From a virus: a DNA stretch of 44,156 nucleotides. How positions within the stretch are numbered: the first letter of the stretch is position 1; the number at the start of each line of letters is the position of its first letter. The notes beneath the pieces are model-generated. The model had not been told where the DNA came from. It saw only the letters and a program-made list of their open reading frames with translations, and searched no databases. The translations under genes and the position numbers were made by a program. Where the stretch lies: positions 1 to 44,156 of IMG/VR virus record IMGVR_UViG_3300034152_000193, one strand, 5' to 3'. Shown here piece after piece: positions 20,343-26,810 of the stretch.

Positions 20343-20820
20343 GGAGATCCTCCGTTATTTCGATGACTCTCGATGCGTGGTGCCGAAGTTCCTTTCCGAC
20401 ACCACAGCACAGTACAACACACTCAAGATCCGTCTCGGTGAGATATTTCGCAAGTGGCGACATGATATTGCTTCCGGTGCCTAGAATCACCTTTTCATCT
20501 TTGAATATTTCCAAACGTGTCTGCACGAAACGAAACACGTCACAGGCAATCCCACATTCCCAATTTGAGCGTTTCAGCTCACGACCGCCACAGCGAATGA
20601 TCTCGGGATACTTGAAATGAGTTTGAAATCCAAGCCGTTGAAGACAAGTGATAAAACCGGAAGCCTCGTTGTTGCGCTGTATACCATAGGCATGAAGCTC
20701 CTCAACATCGCCTTCCTCGTTCAATACTTCGAGGACGGATGAGAAATTGAGCTTCTTCCCAAACTTCCGATTTACCCTGTGGTACAAGTCCGACAGGTCA
20801 AGAAAGATACCAACGGCCAT
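20335..20820 (-). CDS. NYN/LabA-like PIN-fold protein, degraded active site
   Basis: A 161-aa protein. MAVGIFLDLSDLYHR matches the first NYN strand with its acidic residue, CGIACDVFRFV the helix with the second Asp, and VILGTGSNIMSPLAKYL the third strand, where active NYN nucleases read SGDSDF. The Asp pair there is replaced by Ser/Asn, so ribonuclease activity is doubtful. ATG 20820 is used; the frame extends to 20964 over the next gene. Confidence 0.65.
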   Translation of the reverse strand: MAVGIFLDLSDLYHRVNRKFGKKLNFSSVLEVLNEEGDVEELHAYGIQRNNEASGFITCLQRLGFQTHFKYPEIIRCGGRELKRSNWECGIACDVFRFVQTRLEIFKDEKVILGTGSNIMSPLAKYLTETDLECVVLCCGVGKELRHHASRVIEITEDLLE

Positions 20821-20824
20821 GATA

Positions 20825-21013
20825 CTACCTCTTCGGGATCTGGTGCCCGGCTTCCCGAGCCTTACTGATTGATACCGCGCGACCTTGCTTTTCCGCTCTT
20901 TGACGAGCACGAACTCTCGATTGCGTGTTGCCCGGCGTGTAGGTGTAACATTTACCGCTATCACCCCACTTGAAACCGGGTTTGCCGTTACTCTGGCACC
21001 GTTTGACTGGCAT
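20825..21013 (-). CDS. small conserved phage protein (62 aa)
   Basis: Starts MPVKRCQSNGKPGFKWGDSG, then KCYTYTPGN and a basic helix (RVRARQRAEKQGRAVSISKA). I recognise the opening as a small uncharacterised family in phages and prophages. Two cysteines flank the G-rich loop. Overlaps NDK's stop by 26 bases. Confidence 0.75.
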   Translation of the reverse strand: MPVKRCQSNGKPGFKWGDSGKCYTYTPGNTQSRVRARQRAEKQGRAVSISKAREAGHQIPKR

Positions 21014-21464
21014 CTTTGATCTCCTGCGCCACATTATCAGTGTTGATGTCAACGAATAACGCTAGTTCACGCGGTGCCTCTTCTTGAGACTCTGAAACGT
21101 GAATCAGGTTATACATGGCTGGGAAACTTCCCCAATCGCCCCTTATACTCCCAGGCGCGGCCTGCCACGACTTTGTGTCACCAACTAGCTTACGCAAACG
21201 ACTGATCGCATGTGGTCCCGAAACAACGAAACCGATGATCGGGCGAACCGTCATGAAATTAACAAGATCAGGAAAGAACGGCTGATCGTTGAGAATACCG
21301 TAATGTTTCTCAGCCCATGCCGCCGTCTTGTGGCGCATCTGCATCATGTCAATTTGCAGGAACGCATCCTCAATGCGGGAGAATATCCTCCCAATCATGC
21401 CGCGCTCGATTGCGTCTGGCTTGATAAGACAGAATGCCCACTGGATATGCTCTGGCTTGTTCAT
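20988..21464 (-). CDS. ndk: nucleoside diphosphate kinase-like protein
   Basis: A 158-aa protein. CLIKPDAIERGMIGRIFSRIE matches the NDK N-terminal motif, FVVSGPHAISRLRKLVGDT the kinase core, and IRGDWG with YNLIHVSES the segment bearing the phosphorylated His (usually N-G-x-H-G-S-D-S). The His is present, but the flanking G is changed. It would convert dNDPs to dNTPs, complementing the reductase and dNMP kinase. ATG 21464 overlaps the upstream TGA. A phage NDK is uncommon. Confidence 0.8.
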   Translation of the reverse strand: MNKPEHIQWAFCLIKPDAIERGMIGRIFSRIEDAFLQIDMMQMRHKTAAWAEKHYGILNDQPFFPDLVNFMTVRPIIGFVVSGPHAISRLRKLVGDTKSWQAAPGSIRGDWGSFPAMYNLIHVSESQEEAPRELALFVDINTDNVAQEIKDASQTVPE

Positions 21465-22165
21465 AGAAACCTGTGCCAATTCGGGGGTTCGTGAATCAGG
21501 CTTAATTGATCGCCTGAGGTTAAAATCCAAATACCAACACCTTCTGCTTGCATTCTCGGAAAAACTTCCAACTGTCTGCCTGTGAACTTGTACCCTTTGG
21601 GCTGCTTGACTTCGATCCAGCGTTGCCCTTCTCCCCGTTTGCAAGCATACAGATCAGGAAACCCGCTCTGAAACAACGAACCAAAGGTTTCGAGCACGAA
21701 CCACCCATCTAGGGTCAGTGCCTCAATGATCTCATCTTGTATAGCGCGCTCTGGCCCATGCCCTGCTTTTCGTAAGTCTTGTTTCGGTTTTTCTTTCTTC
21801 GCACGGAACCGCGCATACGGATTGGCAACCTGTAAGTAGGTTGCCCAGTTTGGTGCCTTGAATAAGCGTTCATAGGAATCATCGGTTGCCTCTTGAAGCA
21901 CCCAGATTCCTACATCACAAGCTGAAATCTTAGGAAAAGTATCAAGTTGTGCGTCTGTGAACTTGTAATTCTTTACGTTTTTGACTTCAATCCATCGTGG
22001 ACCGTAACGGCGTTTAGCAGCAAAAAGATCGGGAAAACCGGACTGGTAGGCACAGCCGTGAGTGGATCTAACAAACCAATCGCGCATCCGAAGATAGCGA
22101 ATGATATTGCTCTGAATCTTAGCTTCTGGCCCTTTCGCAGCCCGGATTTTCCCGATCTTAACCAT
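21461..22165 (-). CDS. tandem VRR-NUC nuclease (two PD-(D/E)XK domains)
   Basis: A 234-aa protein made of two copies of the same domain. Copy 1 (about residues 12-105): GPEAKIQSNIIRYLRMRDWF, GFPDLFAAKR, RWIEVKNVK, FPKISACDVGIWVLQ. Copy 2 (about 140-230): GPERAIQDEIIEALTLDGWF, GFPDLYACKR, RWIEVKQPK, FPRMQAEGVGIWILT. Each holds D of GFPD and E-x-K, the VRR-NUC site. Single-domain relatives are phage or DUF nucleases that act as dimers on branched DNA, so this may be a single-chain dimer resolving junctions. Start ATG 22165. Confidence 0.88.
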   Translation of the reverse strand: MVKIGKIRAAKGPEAKIQSNIIRYLRMRDWFVRSTHGCAYQSGFPDLFAAKRRYGPRWIEVKNVKNYKFTDAQLDTFPKISACDVGIWVLQEATDDSYERLFKAPNWATYLQVANPYARFRAKKEKPKQDLRKAGHGPERAIQDEIIEALTLDGWFVLETFGSLFQSGFPDLYACKRGEGQRWIEVKQPKGYKFTGRQLEVFPRMQAEGVGIWILTSGDQLSLIHEPPNWHRFL

Positions 22166-22166
22166 G

Positions 22167-22658
22167 CTACTTGACCTCGTACTTGACGCCATTAACAATG
22201 GCCCATTCGATAGTACGAGGATCAACTGATTTCAAAATCCGTTTCGGGTCTTCCATATCGACGACCTTCAGACGACCGTGGACATCAAAGTCCCCATAGT
22301 GACGGCCCTTCATGACTCGCAACTCACCTTTCATGGCGTTGCGAATAGCCTTCTTCAAGTCGCCTTCATCTGCGGCCGCCAACGCAGCTTCGATGACGGT
22401 CTTCGGTTCCACCTTCTTCCGAAAGGCAATCGTGATCGCGGTGCGCGGATACTCCAGTATCTTCTTCAGGATGCGGGTTCGTGAATCTTGGCCCTCAGAA
22501 CTGTAAACATCCGCAACCGTGAACTCCTTGTCAAAGATGTCACGGCTGATGCTCCATTCGAGTCCATCCTCATTCTGAACAACGACGCTACCGCCGCCAA
22601 CTTCAAGAACCTTGCCAAAAGAAACGCGCGACCAGTAGTCACCAGATTGAATCTTCAT
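22167..22658 (-). CDS. hypothetical protein (163 aa)
   Basis: Starts MKIQSGDYWSRVSFGKVLEVG. Beta-rich N-terminal part, then ILKKILEYPRTAITIAFRKKV and helical segments, ending in YEVK. The N-terminal sequence is reminiscent of a T7-like uncharacterised family, not firmly. GGAG precedes ATG 22658. Directly upstream of the tandem nuclease (3-base gap), suggesting functional linkage. Confidence 0.65.
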   Translation of the reverse strand: MKIQSGDYWSRVSFGKVLEVGGGSVVVQNEDGLEWSISRDIFDKEFTVADVYSSEGQDSRTRILKKILEYPRTAITIAFRKKVEPKTVIEAALAAADEGDLKKAIRNAMKGELRVMKGRHYGDFDVHGRLKVVDMEDPKRILKSVDPRTIEWAIVNGVKYEVK

Positions 22659-22699
22659 AGGATTTCTCCAAGGTTAAAGTTTTTAGGTCCATTGGACCA

Positions 22700-22954
22700 C
22701 TATTCGTTGATTTCACTCTCCGCAATCGCTAACGCCAAAATCGAGATACACTGACGCATGACCGCGTTACCCGATTCCTTATCACAATCCTCAGCGTCCA
22801 GCGTTTTCAGCAATTCACAAACGCGTTGGCGATAATACACAGGATTGCCAACGTCTGCAATAATTCTCATAGGACCGGGATCGGTCGGCTTGAACCGGCA
22901 GCTATACAGGACTGCCTTGATGCGCGCCGCGTTGACGCCTGTCGTTCTTGCCAT
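22700..22954 (-). CDS. hypothetical protein (84 aa)
   Basis: Starts MARTTGVNAARIKAVLYSC, helical, with VYYRQRVCELLKTLDAEDC and an alternating helix (RQCISILALAIAESE). Overlaps the upstream gene by 53 bases. Unrecognised. Confidence 0.6.
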   Translation of the reverse strand: MARTTGVNAARIKAVLYSCRFKPTDPGPMRIIADVGNPVYYRQRVCELLKTLDAEDCDKESGNAVMRQCISILALAIAESEINE

Positions 22955-23306
22955 CTTTGATACTCCTGTTCGGACCAAACATACGGGGTCGTTTCTGTCG
23001 CCAACGAGTCTGTACTGCCTTCTTCGCTTTTTCGAGAATCAACTGTTCCGCCAAACCCTCAACACCGATCAACTCGTAATGCGCCCAAACATCCGGCGGA
23101 CGTAAGTCCCATGCTTCCTGCAAACCGACAAACTCTTCACTGAGTTTGAACTCATGCAACCAGTCGAACGCACGTGCGAAGTGGCTGGAGTTGTACCGCG
23201 GACCCTGAGCAACATTGATCTGATGCTTTGGGATACCCGCAAGTTTCAATAGTGATGCGATCGACTTCAAAAGTTTCTCGACATCAGCGCGTGCTTGTTT
23301 TGCCAT
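22902..23306 (-). CDS. hypothetical protein (134 aa)
   Basis: Starts MAKQARADVEKLLKSIASLL. First 90 residues helical; the C-terminal 45 are highly basic (KKAVQTRWRQKRPRM, KNDRRQRG), apt for nucleic-acid binding. Contains an exact 14-bp palindrome at 23141. Unrecognised family. Confidence 0.6.
   Translation of the reverse strand: MAKQARADVEKLLKSIASLLKLAGIPKHQINVAQGPRYNSSHFARAFDWLHEFKLSEEFVGLQEAWDLRPPDVWAHYELIGVEGLAEQLILEKAKKAVQTRWRQKRPRMFGPNRSIKDGKNDRRQRGAHQGSPV
23141..23154. promoter_or_regulatory. dispersed 14-bp palindrome, exact copy
   Basis: TGAGTTTGAACTCA inside the 134-aa gene (codes HEFKLS). Confidence 0.5.
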
Positions 23307-23583
23307 TACTGGTCAATGCCTCAACAAGTTCATACTTCAGCATCCGACTGTAGTTCGGGATGCCATGATAACGGGCCAGATCAACCAACTCCTGTTTGGT
23401 CTTATCCTCAAGACTGCGTTCTCGCATCCACGCACGAACGCCCTCAATATCACATTCTTCGATTGCGCCAATGAGCCACTCACGATCGTCTTTCGTCGAT
23501 GATTCCCAGAGTTCTCGGAAATTGTACTGTTCGACTACTCGCTTAATGGCTCTGAGGTTCAATGTCCTACGTCGAACCTCCAT
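23284..23583 (-). CDS. Rho_N/SAP-like DNA-binding protein
   Basis: A 99-aa protein from ATG 23583. The C-terminal 32 residues (KTKQELVDLARYHGIPNYSR then KYELVEAL) match the Rho N-terminal/SAP helix-extended-helix: K-x-E-L-x-x-L-A-x-x-x-G-I-x-x-Y-S-x-x-x-K-x-E-L. Such modules bind single- or double-stranded nucleic acid. A basic N-terminus (MEVRRRTLNLRAIKR) precedes it. Just downstream of the polymerase, so a replication accessory role is plausible. Longer start at 23685 overlaps the previous gene. Confidence 0.7.
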   Translation of the reverse strand: MEVRRRTLNLRAIKRVVEQYNFRELWESSTKDDREWLIGAIEECDIEGVRAWMRERSLEDKTKQELVDLARYHGIPNYSRMLKYELVEALTSNGKTSTR

Positions 23584-23794
23584 CTGGATTTGTACCGCCG
23601 CGTCCTTGGTTCTCACGAAACGAATCCTCCATCGTTTTGGCATACTGTTCAAACGTATTGCAGAGCTGGCAATATAAACTGCCATCTGCTGGTCCGAGAG
23701 GAACGTATGCGCTTTTCTCTATCAAGCTCTCAAGGAGACTTGCAAGAGAGTTTAAGTGGTCGTACCAAGCCTCTGCGTTTATTTCTCCGCCCAT
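23567..23794 (-). CDS. small protein with CxxC (75 aa)
   Basis: Starts MGGEINAEAWYDHLNSLASL, overlapping the polymerase stop by 16 bases. Contains a single CQLC at about residue 42 and a helical core. May dimerise through zinc, but family unknown. Confidence 0.6.
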   Translation of the reverse strand: MGGEINAEAWYDHLNSLASLLESLIEKSAYVPLGPADGSLYCQLCNTFEQYAKTMEDSFRENQGRGGTNPDGGST

Positions 23795-26067
23795 GATTGT
23801 AAGTCTTCCTCCCATTCGATTTTAATCAGAGGAATAATGTCAACGTAGCGTGAGACTTCTTCTTTAACGGTTCGAGTGATTTGTTTACTGATTTTAGGAT
23901 CAGCGGCAACCATGATCTCGTCATGGACATTCATAGGAGCGACGAGCCAAGGAGCCACGCCCGCAGGTTGTAGATCCCAAACTCTGCGCTCGACTGCTTT
24001 CGTAATCCCCGCCCCAGTAGACTGGATGACGTGGTTTGCGGCAGCCCGCATATTGTTGCCTTGCAATCCGAAGGCCGCGCCAAAAAGAGCGCTTCGACAT
24101 GCGCCTGAAGCCGTTTGCTCGCGATCTCGACGCACAACCTTGATACGGACCTGCTTCCATTCGTCAGGAGGGTCGTTGGCAAGGTCGTATAGGGCCTTAC
24201 ATATTTGATTTTCGAGGGTGAAGTACCGTCGGAATCCGAGGAGTGATTCAATGTAGTCTCGTGGTTCATGCCATATAACCTTGCTGCCGATTCCACCCGG
24301 TTGACGCATCGAGCAGAACCAATCAATGACTTGTTTGCGTGCTTTTTCAACTCCCGGATATCGTTTGTAGAATCGGTCGAATGTTTCTTCTGCTGCTTCC
24401 TTCGTTACACCAAGTCGATTGACAAGTGTGTTAGCGTCGCCACCATAGTTCAAACCGAAGACTGCTCGTTTTCCTTGAGTATAGTAGTCAATACCCGACT
24501 TTGCACCCTTAGAACGCATGACAGTATCATAATCAAGATCCGGGTAAATGCTCTGAGCGAGTAAAGCGTGAATCTTCTTGCCACTTTTGAGATCATCCTC
24601 AAGACCTTTGTCTTTGTAAACGGCACAAGAGATAACAACCTCAAAGGACCAGAAGTCGCCACCATCAAGCTGCATACCAAGGTCAGCAAGTGTGAAGCAA
24701 CTTCTCACGTATTCCGAGCTTATGATGCCTTGCGGATTAAGACCATCAGCGCCTGACATCCGGGTTGAAAGCGTTCCGATGACAACAAATGATGCGTGAA
24801 ATCTCCCTGCTTGGATGAGCTTGTCATAAAGCTCAACCTCTTTCTTTGCTTTACGGGCGTCCCTGACGGCTCGTGCTCGCTCAGCGACTGGGTGTGGGTT
24901 TCCTTCTTCATCTTCCCAATAGTCCGTGAATTTTTGGGTTTCTTCGTCCAGCTTACCGCCGATCTCTTCTAGCACCACATCTTTGGTGCCTCGGAGATCA
25001 AGTATTTTGATTTCATCCTCATCCATGACTTCCCCGAGCCAGCGTTTCACCGCAGTCGGGGCAATGGGAGCCTTGGCAGCACGAACAAGGGCGTCGGATC
25101 TTTGGGCTTTGACCTTTTCGAGATCAACCGCGTACCCACGCCACCTTACAGCGCCGACCATACACGCGAGTTCAGAATCATCGTCACCGGCCACAGCATC
25201 GGCAAACTTCTCGTGTTTGTGAAGACCGCGCGTGTAAATGACATCATTCGTAGCGTATCGTTGGGCAAGTTCGTTATACCGCCAATGATCAATATGGAAC
25301 TTAATGACCTCTGGCCATGTACCATTCCATCGACCAGGACGACCCCAAGTCAAGGCAAAAGGCGCGTATCCGCCATTTTCTCCTCCCTCATATGGTCTCA
25401 GTTTTGCGGGCGGATCAACATCCGTGAACTTGAAAATTAACTCTTCCTTTACCCCGAGCAAATGTTGTGCGAGAGATTTTAGACTCATGTCCGGCTTGAA
25501 CTTGAGTACAATATCTCGGAACTCAGGATCTTTGTTCCCGTCTCTGTCTTCGTTGTCGGCAATGTTCCACTGTGGAGCGGTCGGGTCTTTCCGATTGTTG
25601 AAGTAAATACCGTCGAGTTGAACTCGGTTTGCTAATTCAGAACGCAGACGCTCCGCCATGATGGACGGAACTCGCTTGACTCGAATATCCTTTCGCGCCA
25701 TGAGACACTGGTACGGTCCCTTGCGGGCGTGCAGCATCAGATCCAGTGCGGCCTTCGGCTTGATGCAAAGTCCTTCGGTCCGTGCTCGTTCTTCAAGAAC
25801 GGCCAGTTCCTCAATGTGATCCTCTGGCAAAGCATCGTAGTCATGGAACAAGCTGAAGGTCGTATAGAGTTTGGAAATATGGAACCAATCAAACGTGAGA
25901 TTGAACCCACAAACCTCATTCTCGCAGAACCACTCGATCAGCTCCAAAGTCTCTTGGATCGGCCGCTTCCACACATGATGCAGGACAACCGGACCATCAT
26001 CCTCGGCATATTGAATCAGGACGCACATGCCGTGCAGTCCACAAGTTTCAGTATCGAAGTAGATCAT
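23779..26067 (-). CDS. family A DNA polymerase with 3'-5' exonuclease domain
   Basis: A 762-aa replicative polymerase. The exonuclease has FDTETCG (Exo I), GFNLTFDWFH (Exo II) and YATNDVIY (Exo III). Polymerase motif A is LDGGDFWSFEVVI, motif B KRAVFGLNYG with the template-contacting Lys, Tyr and Gly, and motif C MNVHDEIMV with the HDE catalytic acid. There is no 5'-3' exonuclease. Length is near T7 gp5 (704 aa). Motif A replaces the usual DYSQIE by GDFWSFE. ATGA overlap couples it to the gene upstream. It would work with the primase-helicase on the opposite strand. Confidence 0.93.
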   Translation of the reverse strand: MIYFDTETCGLHGMCVLIQYAEDDGPVVLHHVWKRPIQETLELIEWFCENEVCGFNLTFDWFHISKLYTTFSLFHDYDALPEDHIEELAVLEERARTEGLCIKPKAALDLMLHARKGPYQCLMARKDIRVKRVPSIMAERLRSELANRVQLDGIYFNNRKDPTAPQWNIADNEDRDGNKDPEFRDIVLKFKPDMSLKSLAQHLLGVKEELIFKFTDVDPPAKLRPYEGGENGGYAPFALTWGRPGRWNGTWPEVIKFHIDHWRYNELAQRYATNDVIYTRGLHKHEKFADAVAGDDDSELACMVGAVRWRGYAVDLEKVKAQRSDALVRAAKAPIAPTAVKRWLGEVMDEDEIKILDLRGTKDVVLEEIGGKLDEETQKFTDYWEDEEGNPHPVAERARAVRDARKAKKEVELYDKLIQAGRFHASFVVIGTLSTRMSGADGLNPQGIISSEYVRSCFTLADLGMQLDGGDFWSFEVVISCAVYKDKGLEDDLKSGKKIHALLAQSIYPDLDYDTVMRSKGAKSGIDYYTQGKRAVFGLNYGGDANTLVNRLGVTKEAAEETFDRFYKRYPGVEKARKQVIDWFCSMRQPGGIGSKVIWHEPRDYIESLLGFRRYFTLENQICKALYDLANDPPDEWKQVRIKVVRRDREQTASGACRSALFGAAFGLQGNNMRAAANHVIQSTGAGITKAVERRVWDLQPAGVAPWLVAPMNVHDEIMVAADPKISKQITRTVKEEVSRYVDIIPLIKIEWEEDLQSWAEK

Positions 26068-26282
26068 ATTTTGATTGTGAGTCCGAGCTTGTGTTCTGAG
26101 ATTTGTTGACCGTCTGCTTCGTAAAGGATCATTGTTCCGCTGTCGAAATTGATTTCGATTATCGGAACAACCATGTCCAGCTTGAAATTTCCAAGTCCAA
26201 CTTTAAGTCGGCAACGGTAAAATTTAAGATGACCTTCGTCAATGATATCAACATCTTCCCAATCGAACAGGTCTTTTTCCAT
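26064..26282 (-). CDS. small hypothetical protein (72 aa)
   Basis: Starts MEKDLFDWEDVDIIDEGHL at a TGATG junction (ATG 26282), then a beta-rich pattern (FYRCRLKVGLGNF, PIIEINFDSGTMILY). Unrecognised. Directly coupled to the polymerase gene, so it may be a polymerase accessory protein; inference. Confidence 0.65.
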   Translation of the reverse strand: MEKDLFDWEDVDIIDEGHLKFYRCRLKVGLGNFKLDMVVPIIEINFDSGTMILYEADGQQISEHKLGLTIKI

Positions 26283-26449
26283 CAACTGTGCTCCAGACAG
26301 AAATCTTCGGAACATTCCCCGGTGTGTTCATCAACCAAAATCTCAATTTCTTCCTCGTGTTTCAAGGCTTCCTTCAAAATCTCGGCTATCTCTTTTGGTG
26401 TCCGTACCGAATTGTAGATCGCAACCGACAATCTCATATAAGCTGTCAT
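26282..26449 (-). CDS. small acidic protein (55 aa)
   Basis: Starts MTAYMRLSVAIYNSV with a helical acidic core (EIAEILKEALKHEEEIEIL) and ends GECSEDFCLEHS (two cysteines). Its ATG 26449 follows an abutting 14-bp palindrome. A start at 26464 would put the palindrome in the coding sequence. First gene after the tRNA cluster. Confidence 0.6.
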   Translation of the reverse strand: MTAYMRLSVAIYNSVRTPKEIAEILKEALKHEEEIEILVDEHTGECSEDFCLEHS

Positions 26450-26463
26450 TGATTTTAACCTCA
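26450..26463. promoter_or_regulatory. 14-bp palindrome abutting a start codon
   Basis: Minus strand TGAGGTTAAAATCA directly before ATG 26449; one mismatch. The GAGG within it would also serve as Shine-Dalgarno. Same arrangement as at the RNR gene (8055). Confidence 0.45.
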
Positions 26464-26475
26464 AAATGTGGGTCG

Positions 26476-26540
26476 CGGAGTGACTGGAATTGAACCAGCA
26501 TTTTCACCTGGGTGATGTCCTACCGTTAGACGACACTCCC
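26476..26540 (-). ncRNA. anticodon-less tRNA-like RNA
   Basis: A 65-nt element with acceptor (GGAGTG/CACTCC), D-arm (GTCT-AACGGTA-GGAC) with GG in the loop, and T-arm (GCTGG-TTCAATT-CCAGT) with a standard T-loop. The central arm reads TCACC-CA-GGTGA: a perfect 5-bp stem with only two loop bases where seven are expected, so there is no anticodon. The variable loop is AAAT. It lies 17 nt from an intact tRNA-Glu. It could be a broken gene, a decoy or a fragment of a processing reaction. The outermost acceptor pair is mismatched (G-G). Confidence 0.65.
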
Positions 26541-26557
26541 ACCCACTTTGGACCAAG

Positions 26558-26630
26558 TGGGGCGTAGGGGATTTGAACCCACTGATACGGGGTTGAAGGC
26601 CCCGTGTGCTAACCGCTACACTAACGCCCC
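26558..26630 (-). tRNA. trnE: tRNA-Glu (anticodon TTC)
   Basis: A 73-nt cloverleaf: acceptor GGGGCGT/ACGCCCC, D-arm GTGT/GCAC, anticodon arm CGGGG-CCTTCAA-CCCCG, variable TATCA, T-arm GTGGG-TTCAAAT-CCCCT (one T-C mismatch), discriminator A. Anticodon TTC reads GAA/GAG. Base 33 is C rather than U and the discriminator is A rather than G, both unusual for Glu. No 3' CCA is encoded. Confidence 0.8.
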
Positions 26631-26633
26631 AAA

Positions 26634-26703
26634 GGGCTCTGGCCTGACTACACCAGGCTGCACTTCTAAGCTGACATCCGCGGCTTGTCTACTGGCAGAG
26701 CCC
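26634..26703 (-). ncRNA. tRNA-like or other structured RNA
   Basis: Closed by an 8-bp stem (GGGCTCTG/CAGAGCCC). Inside are a D-arm-like hairpin GACA-AGCCGCGGA-TGTC (with GG in the loop) and a hairpin GCCTG-GTGTAGT-CAGGC adjoining the 3' acceptor strand as a T-arm would. No anticodon arm is visible, and the loop is not a normal T-loop. Ends 3 nt before tRNA-Glu. A second anticodon-less tRNA-like element is possible. Confidence 0.4.
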
Positions 26704-26704
26704 T

Positions 26705-26728
26705 AAAAGGGAAGACACCACATCTTCC
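26705..26728 (-). terminator. weak hairpin with short T run
   Basis: Minus strand GGAAGA-TGTGGTG-TCTTCC followed by C and TTTT. Six base pairs and four Ts, so at best a weak terminator or an RNA processing hairpin between the large terminator and the tRNA cluster. Confidence 0.4.
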
Positions 26729-26735
26729 AAAGTTC

Positions 26736-26797
26736 AAAAAGCCGAGGCTGCGGCGGGACCATGCCCTTTCGGCACCCGGTCCCGCCGCTGGCCTCTA
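26736..26797 (-). terminator. long GC-rich hairpin terminator after the ParB-like gene
   Basis: On the minus strand GAGGC pairs with GCCTC, then GCGGCGGGACC pairs perfectly with GGTCCCGCCGC (11 bp), enclosing a small TGCC/GGCA hairpin. It is followed by GGC and TTTTT. It sits 14 bases downstream of the second ParB-like gene. No obvious promoter lies between it and the polymerase operon, so it may stop only part of the transcripts or serve as a processing or stability hairpin for the tRNA precursor. Confidence 0.75.
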
Positions 26798-26810
26798 GCC
26801 ACCGTCGTGA

